Shown: piece after piece, positions 44,000 through 51,623 of the stretch
Layout of the letters: every line of letters begins with the position of its first letter
Numbering within the stretch: the first letter of the stretch is position 1
NCBI GenBank assembly: GCA_002377245.1
Contig: DFPL01000283.1
Span: 1-54,832, forward strand
From: Enterobacteriaceae bacterium UBA3516
Lineage (GTDB): Bacteria; Pseudomonadota; Gammaproteobacteria; Enterobacterales; Enterobacteriaceae
Direction of reading: 5' to 3'
DNA: 54,832 nucleotides
Notes under the pieces: generated by a model
Seen by the model: only the letters and a program-made list of their open reading frames with translations
What the model was told of the DNA's origin: nothing
Databases searched by the model: none
Position numbers and translations under genes: made by a program

Positions 44000-44971
44000 A
44001 TGACAGACTTAATCACCCGCCCGCGCCGCCTGCGCAAATCCGCCTCGCTGCGCGCCATGTTTGAAGAGACAACGCTGAGCCTGAACGACCTGGTGTTGCC
44101 TATCTTCGTTGAAGAAGAGATTGATGATTACAAAGCGATCACCGCCATGCCGGGCGTGATGCGCATTCCCGAAAAGCATCTTGCGCGTGAAATTGAACGT
44201 ATCGCTAATGCCGGTATCCGCTCGGTAATGACCTTTGGTATCTCTCACCACACGGACGAAACGGGGAGTGACGCCTGGCAGGAAAACGGGCTGGTGGCGC
44301 GTATGTCGCGCATTGCCAAAGATGCGGTGCCGGAGATGATCGTCATGTCCGATACCTGTTTCTGCGAATACACCTCGCATGGCCATTGTGGTGTGCTCTG
44401 CGACCACGGCGTCGACAATGATGCCACCCTGTTAAACCTCGGCAAACAAGCCGTGGTAGCGGCAGCGGCGGGTGCCGACTTTATCGCTCCGTCAGCGGCA
44501 ATGGACGGCCAGGTACAGGCCATTCGTCAGGCGCTCGACGCAGCCGGTTTTACCGATACCGCCATCATGTCCTACTCCACAAAATTTGCCTCCTCCTTCT
44601 ATGGCCCGTTCCGTGAAGCGGCCGGTACTGCGCTGAAGGGCGATCGCAAAACCTATCAGATGAGCCCGATGAACCGTCGTGAAGCCATTCGCGAATCGCT
44701 GATTGACGAAGCCGAAGGCGCAGACTGTCTGATGGTGAAACCGGCAGGTGCCTATCTGGATATCCTGCGCGATATCCGTGAACGCACCACCTTACCGTTG
44801 GGGGCCTATCAGGTCAGCGGCGAGTACGCGATGATCAAATTTGCCGCCCAGGCCGGCGCCATTGATGAAGACAAAGTGATCCTCGAAAGCCTCGGCGCCA
44901 TCAAACGCGCAGGTGCGGATCTTATCTTCAGCTACTTCGCCCTCGACCTCGCCGAACGTAAGATTTTGTAA
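44000..44971 (+). CDS. hemB: delta-aminolevulinic acid dehydratase HemB
   Basis: The 323-residue enzyme condenses two 5-aminolevulinate molecules to porphobilinogen, the second step of haem synthesis. The Schiff-base lysines are K195 (SYSTKFASSFYGP) and K247 (LMVKPAGAYLDI). The zinc ligands C120, C122 and C130 (TCFCEYTSHGHC) are intact. It is one residue shorter than the E. coli protein. A hairpin terminator follows 8 bp after the stop. In E. coli K-12 the gene has the same neighbour on its autotransporter side. Confidence 0.98.
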   Translation: MTDLITRPRRLRKSASLRAMFEETTLSLNDLVLPIFVEEEIDDYKAITAMPGVMRIPEKHLAREIERIANAGIRSVMTFGISHHTDETGSDAWQENGLVARMSRIAKDAVPEMIVMSDTCFCEYTSHGHCGVLCDHGVDNDATLLNLGKQAVVAAAAGADFIAPSAAMDGQVQAIRQALDAAGFTDTAIMSYSTKFASSFYGPFREAAGTALKGDRKTYQMSPMNRREAIRESLIDEAEGADCLMVKPAGAYLDILRDIRERTTLPLGAYQVSGEYAMIKFAAQAGAIDEDKVILESLGAIKRAGADLIFSYFALDLAERKIL

Positions 44972-44978
44972 GCCCTCA

Positions 44979-45001
44979 GGCCCGACGGGACCTGTCGGGC
45001 C
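44979..45001 (+). terminator. hairpin after hemB
   Basis: GGCCCGAC (44979–44986) pairs with GTCGGGCC (44994–45001), followed by ATCTT. It has a strong stem and a weak T-tract, and it lies eight bases after the hemB stop. Confidence 0.65.
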
Positions 45002-45102
45002 ATCTTAATGTGGTTAACGAGATGGTCATTTATTCACAAAGGTGAAATGTAAGTGTCATCCGCAGCTTCTACTGTCATCGCAAGACGGCAGGAGGAGATA
45101 CC

Positions 45103-46818
45103 ATGTTTAGTCTCGATAGCGTTCTTGATGACCTCTGGCCCCAGGCCAAACCCGCGCCCTGGCAAAAAAATCTGCTCAGACATCTGTTATACGAAAAAGA
45201 GTTTCAGCAGTTTGCCGCCAGCCACCCGCACCTGAAAGGTCTGGATATGGTTGAGCAGGTCCTGGACCACTTGCAGATCCGCTGCACCATCCCCGCCCAC
45301 GACATCGAACAGATCCCCGAGCATGGCCCACTGGTGATTGTTTCTAACCATCCGACAGGCACTTTGGACGGACTGGCGCTGCTGTATGCCGTTTCACGCG
45401 TGCGTCGTGATGTGAAAGTGGTGACCAACAGGATGCTCAGCCATCTTGAACCCCTCAGTTCGTTGTTTATTCCCGTCGACAACATGGGCGGACGCACGCG
45501 CAAAGCCTCTCTTCAGCAAATGGAAAACCAGTTGCAAAGCGGCGGCGTGTTGATCTTTTTCCCGGCTGGTGAAGTATCACGTCTGACCCGCAAAGGGATC
45601 AGCGACGGTAAATGGCATCCGGGTTTTGTGAAACTGGCAAAAAAATTCCGCACGCCGTTGCTGCCGATGTGGATCAACGCGCGTAACAGTCCGCTGTTCT
45701 ATGGCGCGGCATTGCTTTCCGATACGCTGCCGATGCTGCTGCTCATGCAACAGATGTTCCGCCGCCGCGGCACCCCCTTACCGATTACCATCGGCCAGCG
45801 CATTCCCAGGGACAGTTGGCAGTCCCCTTCCCTGTCCGCGCGCGACGTAGCGGATAAATGCCGCAAACATGTGCGTCGACTGGGCAAAAAAGTGCCGGGC
45901 GTCTTCAAAACCGAGTGTGCGATTGCACGCCCGGAAGACAGAGCGACATTGCGTCGTGAGCTAAGCCGTGCAGAGTGCCTTGGCCGCACCGCTGATGGCA
46001 AAATGATTTACCTCTGGCAACGTCAGGGCCAGGAAGATGTGCCGCTGCTGCGCGAACTGGGCCGCCTGCGTGAAATCGCCTTCCGTGCCGTTGGCGAGGG
46101 CAGTGGCAAGCGTCGCGACACGGATAAGTATGATGATGATTATCTGCATCTGATCCTGTGGGACGAAACCGATCTGGAAATCGTCGGCGCATACCGTTTT
46201 ATGCCGACCGCGCGTCAGGTAGAAAAACGCGGTCCGGAGGGTCTCTACAGTCACAGCTTGTTCCATTATGACGAGCGGATGTCCGACGTCCTTGAGCACG
46301 GTATCGAACTGGGGCGCAGCTTTATTCAACCGCGCTACTGGGGCCGTCGCGGCCTCGACTATTTATGGTCCGGCATTGGCGCTTACCTGGCGCGGTATCC
46401 GCAGTATCGCTATCTGTTCGGCCCGGTGTCGATATCCGGTGGCTTCCCGCCTGCCGCACGGGATTTGTTAGTGGCCTTCTATCGCCTCTGGTTCCCGGCA
46501 AGCTGGCCGCTGGCAGCCTCTCGCCGCCCCTGGCCTGCCACCCTTCCGGACGTACTGGCGCAATTTACTGGCGAAGATTACACCGAAGATCTCACCCGTC
46601 TGAAATCGATGTTGGGCAATCTTGGCTGCGCAATCCCGCCTCTGTACAAACAGTATTCTGAATTATGCGAACCCGGTGGCGTGCAGTTTATCGACTTTGG
46701 CTGCGACCCGGATTTCAATAATTGTGTAGATGGCCTGGTACTGGTGGATTTAACGCGCCTGAAAGCCAATCGCTATGAGCGTTATATCGGCGTGCATCTT
46801 GACGAGACGGCCGCCTGA
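45103..46818 (+). CDS. OlsF-like bifunctional acyltransferase (PlsC-type plus GNAT-type)
   Basis: The 571-residue protein fuses two domains. The N-terminal lysophospholipid acyltransferase domain (about 60–255) shows the NHPTGTLD motif (H83, D89; one residue longer than the classical HX4D) and FPAGEVSR. The C-terminal part (about 285–480) resembles the GNAT-type N-acyltransferase OlsB group (LREIAFRAVGEG, IVGAYRF, ELGRSFI, LFGPVSISG). This order is that of OlsF, which makes ornithine lipids by N- then O-acylation in Serratia and Flavobacterium. The assignment is by family knowledge. AGGAGG precedes the ATG. The stop codon lies in a small GGCCGCC/GGCGGTC hairpin. Ornithine lipids are phosphorus-free, which fits a phosphate-saving role. 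Confidence 0.85.
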   Translation: MFSLDSVLDDLWPQAKPAPWQKNLLRHLLYEKEFQQFAASHPHLKGLDMVEQVLDHLQIRCTIPAHDIEQIPEHGPLVIVSNHPTGTLDGLALLYAVSRVRRDVKVVTNRMLSHLEPLSSLFIPVDNMGGRTRKASLQQMENQLQSGGVLIFFPAGEVSRLTRKGISDGKWHPGFVKLAKKFRTPLLPMWINARNSPLFYGAALLSDTLPMLLLMQQMFRRRGTPLPITIGQRIPRDSWQSPSLSARDVADKCRKHVRRLGKKVPGVFKTECAIARPEDRATLRRELSRAECLGRTADGKMIYLWQRQGQEDVPLLRELGRLREIAFRAVGEGSGKRRDTDKYDDDYLHLILWDETDLEIVGAYRFMPTARQVEKRGPEGLYSHSLFHYDERMSDVLEHGIELGRSFIQPRYWGRRGLDYLWSGIGAYLARYPQYRYLFGPVSISGGFPPAARDLLVAFYRLWFPASWPLAASRRPWPATLPDVLAQFTGEDYTEDLTRLKSMLGNLGCAIPPLYKQYSELCEPGGVQFIDFGCDPDFNNCVDGLVLVDLTRLKANRYERYIGVHLDETAA

Positions 46819-46950
46819 GGGCGGTCTTATTACCGTATAAGAAGCGGTAAATATTGCAATTATGTTACATCGATTGCATATCGCAGACCTGAACGTTGCC
46901 AGCCCTGAACCAGACGGCATGATAAAGCTTTCGGCTGGCGAGAGTGCGTT

Positions 46951-47580
46951 ATGGTACGTGTGGTTCTGGTGGATGATCATGTTGTAGTGAGATCCGGGTT
47001 TGCTCAGTTACTGGGCCTTGAGGACGATCTCACCGTCAGCGGACAATACAGCACTGCCGCTGACGCCTGGCCTGCGTTATTGAAAGACGATGTTGATGTC
47101 GCGGTGCTGGATGTCGCCATGCCGGATGAAAATGGCCTCAGCCTGCTTAAACGTCTGCGTCAGCAGCGGCCAAACTTTCGCGCAATCATTCTCAGCATCT
47201 ATGACACCCCCGCCTTTGTGCAAAGTGCACTGGACGCGGGTGCCAGCGGCTATCTGACAAAACGCTGTGGCCCCGAAGAGCTGGTGCGTGCCGTCCGTTC
47301 TGTCGGCCTCGGCGGTCACTATCTCTGCGCCGACGCCCTTAAAGCGCTACGTGGTGACGTCCAACCGGTTAAAGTCCTCTCAACCCTTACTCCTCGCGAG
47401 CGAGAAGTGTTTGATTTACTGGTGAAAGGTGACAGCGTCAAAGAGATCGCCTTCAAACTGGCGTTGAGCCACAAAACCGTGCATGTCCATCGGGCTAACG
47501 TGCTCGGCAAACTCAGTTGCAACAGCACCATCGAGTTGGTGCATTTCGCGCTCAACAATAACCTTCTGGCCAGCCACTGA
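46951..47580 (+). CDS. UhpA-like LuxR-type response regulator
   Basis: The 209-residue regulator has an N-terminal receiver domain with the acidic pair D8/D9 (LVDDH) and the phosphorylation site D54 (VAVLDVAMPDENG). Its C-terminal LuxR/NarL helix-turn-helix is in LTPREREVFDLLVKGDSVKEIAFKLALSHKTV-like sequence near residues 145–180. It resembles UhpA, which activates hexose-phosphate uptake genes. The next gene's ATG overlaps its TGA by one base, so the regulator and the kinase are translationally coupled. Confidence 0.92.
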   Translation: MVRVVLVDDHVVVRSGFAQLLGLEDDLTVSGQYSTAADAWPALLKDDVDVAVLDVAMPDENGLSLLKRLRQQRPNFRAIILSIYDTPAFVQSALDAGASGYLTKRCGPEELVRAVRSVGLGGHYLCADALKALRGDVQPVKVLSTLTPREREVFDLLVKGDSVKEIAFKLALSHKTVHVHRANVLGKLSCNSTIELVHFALNNNLLASH

Positions 47581-49121
47581 TGTCGCGATCGCTGCGTCAC
47601 GGCGTCATATCGCTGTTTATCATTCTGGCCTGGGGGCCGGGCTGGCTGATGCTGTGGACGCTCAGCTTCTACCTGACCCATAACGGTCAACAGGCTGTGC
47701 TGTTCCTGCCCCATGGCGTCTATCTGGCTTTGTTAATTCTGCTTTCCCGCCGCTTCTGGCCTGCGCTGTTGCTCCCGCAACTGGCGCTGATTTTCTGGCT
47801 TTACAGCGAACAGTTAGTAAACGGTTTCACGATGCTCGCCGCGCCCTTTATCAGTCTGCTGCCGGCGTTCTTCACCCAGCGGTACTGGCACCGATTCCCG
47901 CTCTACTGGCAGCGACTCACTCTGGTGTTAGCAGCGGTGACCGTGACTGCGCTGCTTCATACGCTGCTATTGGCCCCGTTTTTACATAGCCCCATACTGC
48001 TTGCCGGGCTGGCCTCGTTTACCGGCGGCGTCCTGCTTACCCCTTTTACCTATCTGATTTTCGAGTTCCTGCGCCAGCAGCATCGCCATCATCTGCTGGG
48101 GCTCGACACCCTCGCGCCGCCGCTGCGCACCTCGCTGATTATCTGGTGCAGCCTCTTTTTCATCATCGGTATTGGCACCCAGATGGTGCTCTCACCGCAG
48201 ATAGAACGCCTGTTGCTGATTGTGGTGTTCTTGCCCAACGTGGTGATGGCATGGAAATTTGGCTGGCAGGGCGGCGTCATGTCGGGCCTGCTCGGCAGCA
48301 TGCTCATTACCCTTGCCCGTCAGGTCGGGGTCGGTTTTACCGATTTGCTGGAGCTGGAAATTTTCCTCGCCACCCAGGCGCTGTTGGGTATTGGGCTTGG
48401 GATCGCCATCAGCCGCCAACAGCATTTGGCCCTTAATCTCGATCACTATCGCCGCCGACTGGAAGGCGAACTGCATGCACGCCAGGCCCTGGCAGAAAAA
48501 CTGATTCATACGGAAGAGGATACGCGAAAAAGCCTTGCCCGTGAGTTACACGATGAAATCGGTCAGAACATCACCGCCATTCAAATCCAGTCACAGTTAG
48601 TAAAGCGAGCCGGCGACACGCCTCAGGCGCTGGAAGCCGCCGAACAGATTAATGCGCTGGCCCGGCGCATCCACCACTCCACGCGGCAGTTACTGCGCCA
48701 GCTCCGACCGCCGGTACTGGATGAACTCTCTTTACAGGAAGCGCTGCACCATTTGGTTAATGAGTTTGCTTTCGCCGAGCGCGGCATTGACTGTCATTTT
48801 GATTACCGACTCAGTGCCCCACCCACCAGCGAGACCCTGGTCTTTACCCTCTATCGACTGTTGCAAGAGTTGCTCAATAACGTCTGTAAACACGCCAGCG
48901 CCAGCCAGGTACGCATCCGCCTTAGCGAACAAGATGGCCGCTTATGCCTTGAAGTGCATGACAACGGCATCGGCATCACGGCCGAGAAAATGCCCGGTTT
49001 TGGTATTCAGGGCATGCGCGAGCGCGTCCATGCTCTCGGCGGTGAACTGACCCTCGAATCCCGCCAGGGAACATGCGTAACTGTTAACTTGCCCACAATT
49101 TTGCAACAAACCCCACGCTGA
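47580..49121 (+). CDS. UhpB-like MASE1 sensor histidine kinase
   Basis: The 513-residue kinase has about eight predicted membrane helices (MASE1-type, residues 1–290), a linker helix, the HisKA_3 motif with H324 (ARELHDEIGQN), and a HATPase_c domain (N box LLNNVCKHA, glycine box DNGIGI). The layout and length match UhpB (500). UhpB receives its signal from UhpC, which is the next gene. It starts by overlapping the regulator stop (TGATG). Confidence 0.92.
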   Translation: MSRSLRHGVISLFIILAWGPGWLMLWTLSFYLTHNGQQAVLFLPHGVYLALLILLSRRFWPALLLPQLALIFWLYSEQLVNGFTMLAAPFISLLPAFFTQRYWHRFPLYWQRLTLVLAAVTVTALLHTLLLAPFLHSPILLAGLASFTGGVLLTPFTYLIFEFLRQQHRHHLLGLDTLAPPLRTSLIIWCSLFFIIGIGTQMVLSPQIERLLLIVVFLPNVVMAWKFGWQGGVMSGLLGSMLITLARQVGVGFTDLLELEIFLATQALLGIGLGIAISRQQHLALNLDHYRRRLEGELHARQALAEKLIHTEEDTRKSLARELHDEIGQNITAIQIQSQLVKRAGDTPQALEAAEQINALARRIHHSTRQLLRQLRPPVLDELSLQEALHHLVNEFAFAERGIDCHFDYRLSAPPTSETLVFTLYRLLQELLNNVCKHASASQVRIRLSEQDGRLCLEVHDNGIGITAEKMPGFGIQGMRERVHALGGELTLESRQGTCVTVNLPTILQQTPR

Positions 49122-49144
49122 CCAGGAAAAAGTCTTAGTCACCT

Positions 49145-49187
49145 GGGGAGTTTCTCTCATCCCCTTTCATCTGCGCTTACCTATAGT
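49145..49187 (+). promoter_or_regulatory. candidate regulated promoter of the uhpC-like/afu operon
   Basis: A good -10 (TATAGT, 49182–49187) has no -35 match at 16–18 bp, which suggests an activator-dependent promoter. The inverted repeat GGGGA…TCCCC (49145–49164) sits where an activator would bind. The UhpA-like regulator encoded upstream is the obvious candidate. The gap between uhpB- and uhpC-like genes is 86 bp. Confidence 0.4.
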
Positions 49188-49207
49188 CAGCGCAACTGGA
49201 GACCGTT

Positions 49208-50509
49208 ATGCACGCCATCTCGCCAACTGACATTGACCACCGTTACCGAACGCAGCGCTCGCGTCTGTTGCTCTCCATGGTGGTGGGATACGCCGCGTTT
49301 TACCTCACGCGCAAAAGCGTGAACTACGTGCTGCCGGCGCTGCAAAGTGATTTGGGTCTCGACAAAGGCGACATTGGCCTGCTGGGGTCGCTGTTTTATC
49401 TGAGCTATGGCCTGTCGAAATTTGCCGCAGGATTGTGGCATGACAGTCACGGGCAGCGCGCTTTTATGGGCTGCGGGCTGTTTGCCACCGGGCTGCTGAA
49501 CGTGGTGTTTGCCTTTGGGGATTCACTGCCGTTGCTGCTGGTGGTCTGGACGTTAAACGGATTTTTCCAGGGCTGGGGCTGGCCCCCCTGCGCACGACTG
49601 TTGACCCACTGGTATTCGCGCAATGAACGCGGTTTCTGGTGGGGCTGCTGGAACATGTCGATCAACATTGGCGGAGCGATTATTCCGCTGATATGTGCCT
49701 TCGCCGCCCATTGGTGGGGCTGGCAGGCCGCGATGCTGACACCGGGGATTATCAGCATGGCACTCGGCGTGTGGTTAACCATGCAACTGCGGGGGACACC
49801 GCAGGAAGAGGGACTACCGAGCGTAGGCGAATGGCGGCACGACCCGCTGGAGCTGCGCCAGGAGCAACAAAGCCCACCGATGGGCTTATGGCAGATGCTG
49901 CGTGAGACGGTGCTGCGAAACCCATTGATTTGGCTGCTGGGCTTCTCTTATGTACTGGTCTATCTGATCCGTATTGCGCTCAATGACTGGGGCAATCTCT
50001 GGCTGTCGGAAAGCCACGGCGTCAACTTACTGAGCGCCAACGCCACGGTGATGCTGTTTGAAATCGGCGGTCTGCTGGGGGCGCTGTTTGCCGGATGGGG
50101 CTCTGATCTGCTGTTCAGCGGGCAGCGCGCACCGATGATTCTGCTCTTTACCCTGGGGCTGATTGTCTCAGTGACTGCGCTCTGGCTGGCGCCGGTACAC
50201 CACTATGCCTTGTTGGCAATGTGCTTTTTCACGGTGGGCTTTTTTGTTTTTGGGCCGCAAATGTTAATTGGTCTTGCCGCCGTCGAATGCGGACACAAGG
50301 CCGCGGCAGGCTCGATAACCGGCTTTCTTGGCATCTTCGCCTATCTGGGGGCCGCACTGGCGGGCTGGCCGCTGTCACAAATTATTGAACACTACGGCTG
50401 GTCGGGGATGTTCAGTTTGCTCTCCATCGCCGCCGTACTGATGGGTTTATTACTGATGCCGCTGTTGATGGCGGGCATTGCAACATCACGCAGTCCTGGT
50501 ACCTCATAA
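49208..50509 (+). CDS. UhpC-like organophosphate:phosphate antiporter-family sensor
   Basis: The 433-residue inner-membrane protein has 12 predicted helices and the features of the OPA branch of the MFS, such as YAAFYLTRKSVNYVLPAL in helix 1 and the WWGCWNMSINIGGAI region. It is close to UhpC (about 440), which senses glucose 6-phosphate and activates UhpB. No UhpT-like second copy is present in the window; the next three genes encode an Afu-type ABC transporter. A gap of 13 bp separates it from afuA, so they are one operon. Confidence 0.92.
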   Translation: MHAISPTDIDHRYRTQRSRLLLSMVVGYAAFYLTRKSVNYVLPALQSDLGLDKGDIGLLGSLFYLSYGLSKFAAGLWHDSHGQRAFMGCGLFATGLLNVVFAFGDSLPLLLVVWTLNGFFQGWGWPPCARLLTHWYSRNERGFWWGCWNMSINIGGAIIPLICAFAAHWWGWQAAMLTPGIISMALGVWLTMQLRGTPQEEGLPSVGEWRHDPLELRQEQQSPPMGLWQMLRETVLRNPLIWLLGFSYVLVYLIRIALNDWGNLWLSESHGVNLLSANATVMLFEIGGLLGALFAGWGSDLLFSGQRAPMILLFTLGLIVSVTALWLAPVHHYALLAMCFFTVGFFVFGPQMLIGLAAVECGHKAAAGSITGFLGIFAYLGAALAGWPLSQIIEHYGWSGMFSLLSIAAVLMGLLLMPLLMAGIATSRSPGTS

Positions 50510-50522
50510 GAAGGAAAAGATA

Positions 50523-51554
50523 ATGAAAGTCACCCTACTCTCTACCCTGGTTGCAACCGGCCTTGCGCTTTCCGCCTTTAGCGGCGTCGCCAAAGCAGAA
50601 GGTCGTCTGGTGGTTTATTGCAGCGCCACCAACGAAATGTGTGAAACGGAAACGCAGGCCTTTGGCGAGAAGTACAACGTCAAAACCTCATTCATTCGTA
50701 ACGGCTCTGGCAGCACGCTGGCGAAGGTCGATGCTGAGAAGAAAAACCCGCAGGCTGACGTCTGGTACGGTGGCACCCTCGACCCTCAATCTCAGGCAGG
50801 GGAAATGGGTCTGCTGCAGGCCTATAAATCCCCGAACCTTGAGCAGGTGATGGAAAAATTCCGTGACCCGGCAAAAGTGAAAGGCAACCTCTCCTCAGCG
50901 GTGTACGTTGGTATTCTCGGCTTTGGCGTGAACACTCAGCGCCTGAAAGAGAAAAACCTGCCGGTGCCAAAATGCTGGAAAGATCTGACCAAACCGGAAT
51001 ACAAAGGCGAGATTCAGATTGCCGATCCACAAAGCTCCGGCACCGCTTACACCGCACTGGCGACCTTTGTCCAGCTGTGGGGCGAGGATCAGGCCTTTGA
51101 TTACCTGAAACAGCTCAACAGCAACGTCTCACAGTACACCAAATCCGGCATTGCCCCGGCACGCAACGCCGCCCGTGGTGAAACGGCAATTGGTATCGGC
51201 TTCCTGCATGATTACTCACTGGAAAAAGAGCAAGGCGCACCGCTGGAGCTGATCTCGCCTTGTGAAGGCACCGGCTATGAGATCGGCGGTATCAGTATCC
51301 TGAAAGGGGCGCGTAACATTGATAACGCCAAACTGTTTGTTGACTGGGCGCTCTCCAAAGAAGCACAGGAACTGGCGTGGAAAAAAGGCAAGTCTTACCA
51401 GATTCTGACCAACACCACGGCAGAGACGTCGCCGAACTCACTGAAACTCGATGACCTGAAACTGATCAGTTACGACATGGATAAATACGGCTCCACGGAC
51501 GTACGTAAAGCGCTGATTAATAAATGGGTTAGCGATGTGAAGATGGGCAAATAA
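50523..51554 (+). CDS. afuA: AfuA-type periplasmic substrate-binding protein
   Basis: The 343-residue precursor has a signal peptide (cleavage near SGVAKA, about residue 23) and a type II binding-protein fold. Segments such as RLVVYCSATNEMCETET, ADVWYGGTLDPQSQAG and GETAIGIGFLHDYS match AfuA. AfuA was named for iron uptake, but in Actinobacillus and enteric pathogens it binds sugar phosphates (glucose 6-phosphate, fructose 6-phosphate, sedoheptulose 7-phosphate). The ATG at 50523 has AAGGA upstream. A REP-like element follows the stop. Confidence 0.93.
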   Translation: MKVTLLSTLVATGLALSAFSGVAKAEGRLVVYCSATNEMCETETQAFGEKYNVKTSFIRNGSGSTLAKVDAEKKNPQADVWYGGTLDPQSQAGEMGLLQAYKSPNLEQVMEKFRDPAKVKGNLSSAVYVGILGFGVNTQRLKEKNLPVPKCWKDLTKPEYKGEIQIADPQSSGTAYTALATFVQLWGEDQAFDYLKQLNSNVSQYTKSGIAPARNAARGETAIGIGFLHDYSLEKEQGAPLELISPCEGTGYEIGGISILKGARNIDNAKLFVDWALSKEAQELAWKKGKSYQILTNTTAETSPNSLKLDDLKLISYDMDKYGSTDVRKALINKWVSDVKMGK

Positions 51555-51573
51555 ACCCACACCTGCAGCATTT

Positions 51574-51609
51574 GCCGGGTGAAGGCACCACCGCCCCACC
51601 CGGCCTACA
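51574..51609. repeat. REP-like element between afuA and afuB
   Basis: GCCGGGTG (51574–51581) pairs with CACCCGGC (51597–51604), followed by CTACA, as in enterobacterial REP units. It is inside the afu operon, right after the binding-protein gene, where such hairpins often protect the upstream mRNA. Confidence 0.68.
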
Positions 51610-51623
51610 ACACCGGAACGCTT

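Noticed and set aside
46819..46950. CRP-like site (TGTTA-N6-TTGCA) upstream of the uhpA-like gene
   Set aside because: Each half-site has at least two mismatches to the consensus; CRP control is plausible by analogy with uhpT but not supported here.
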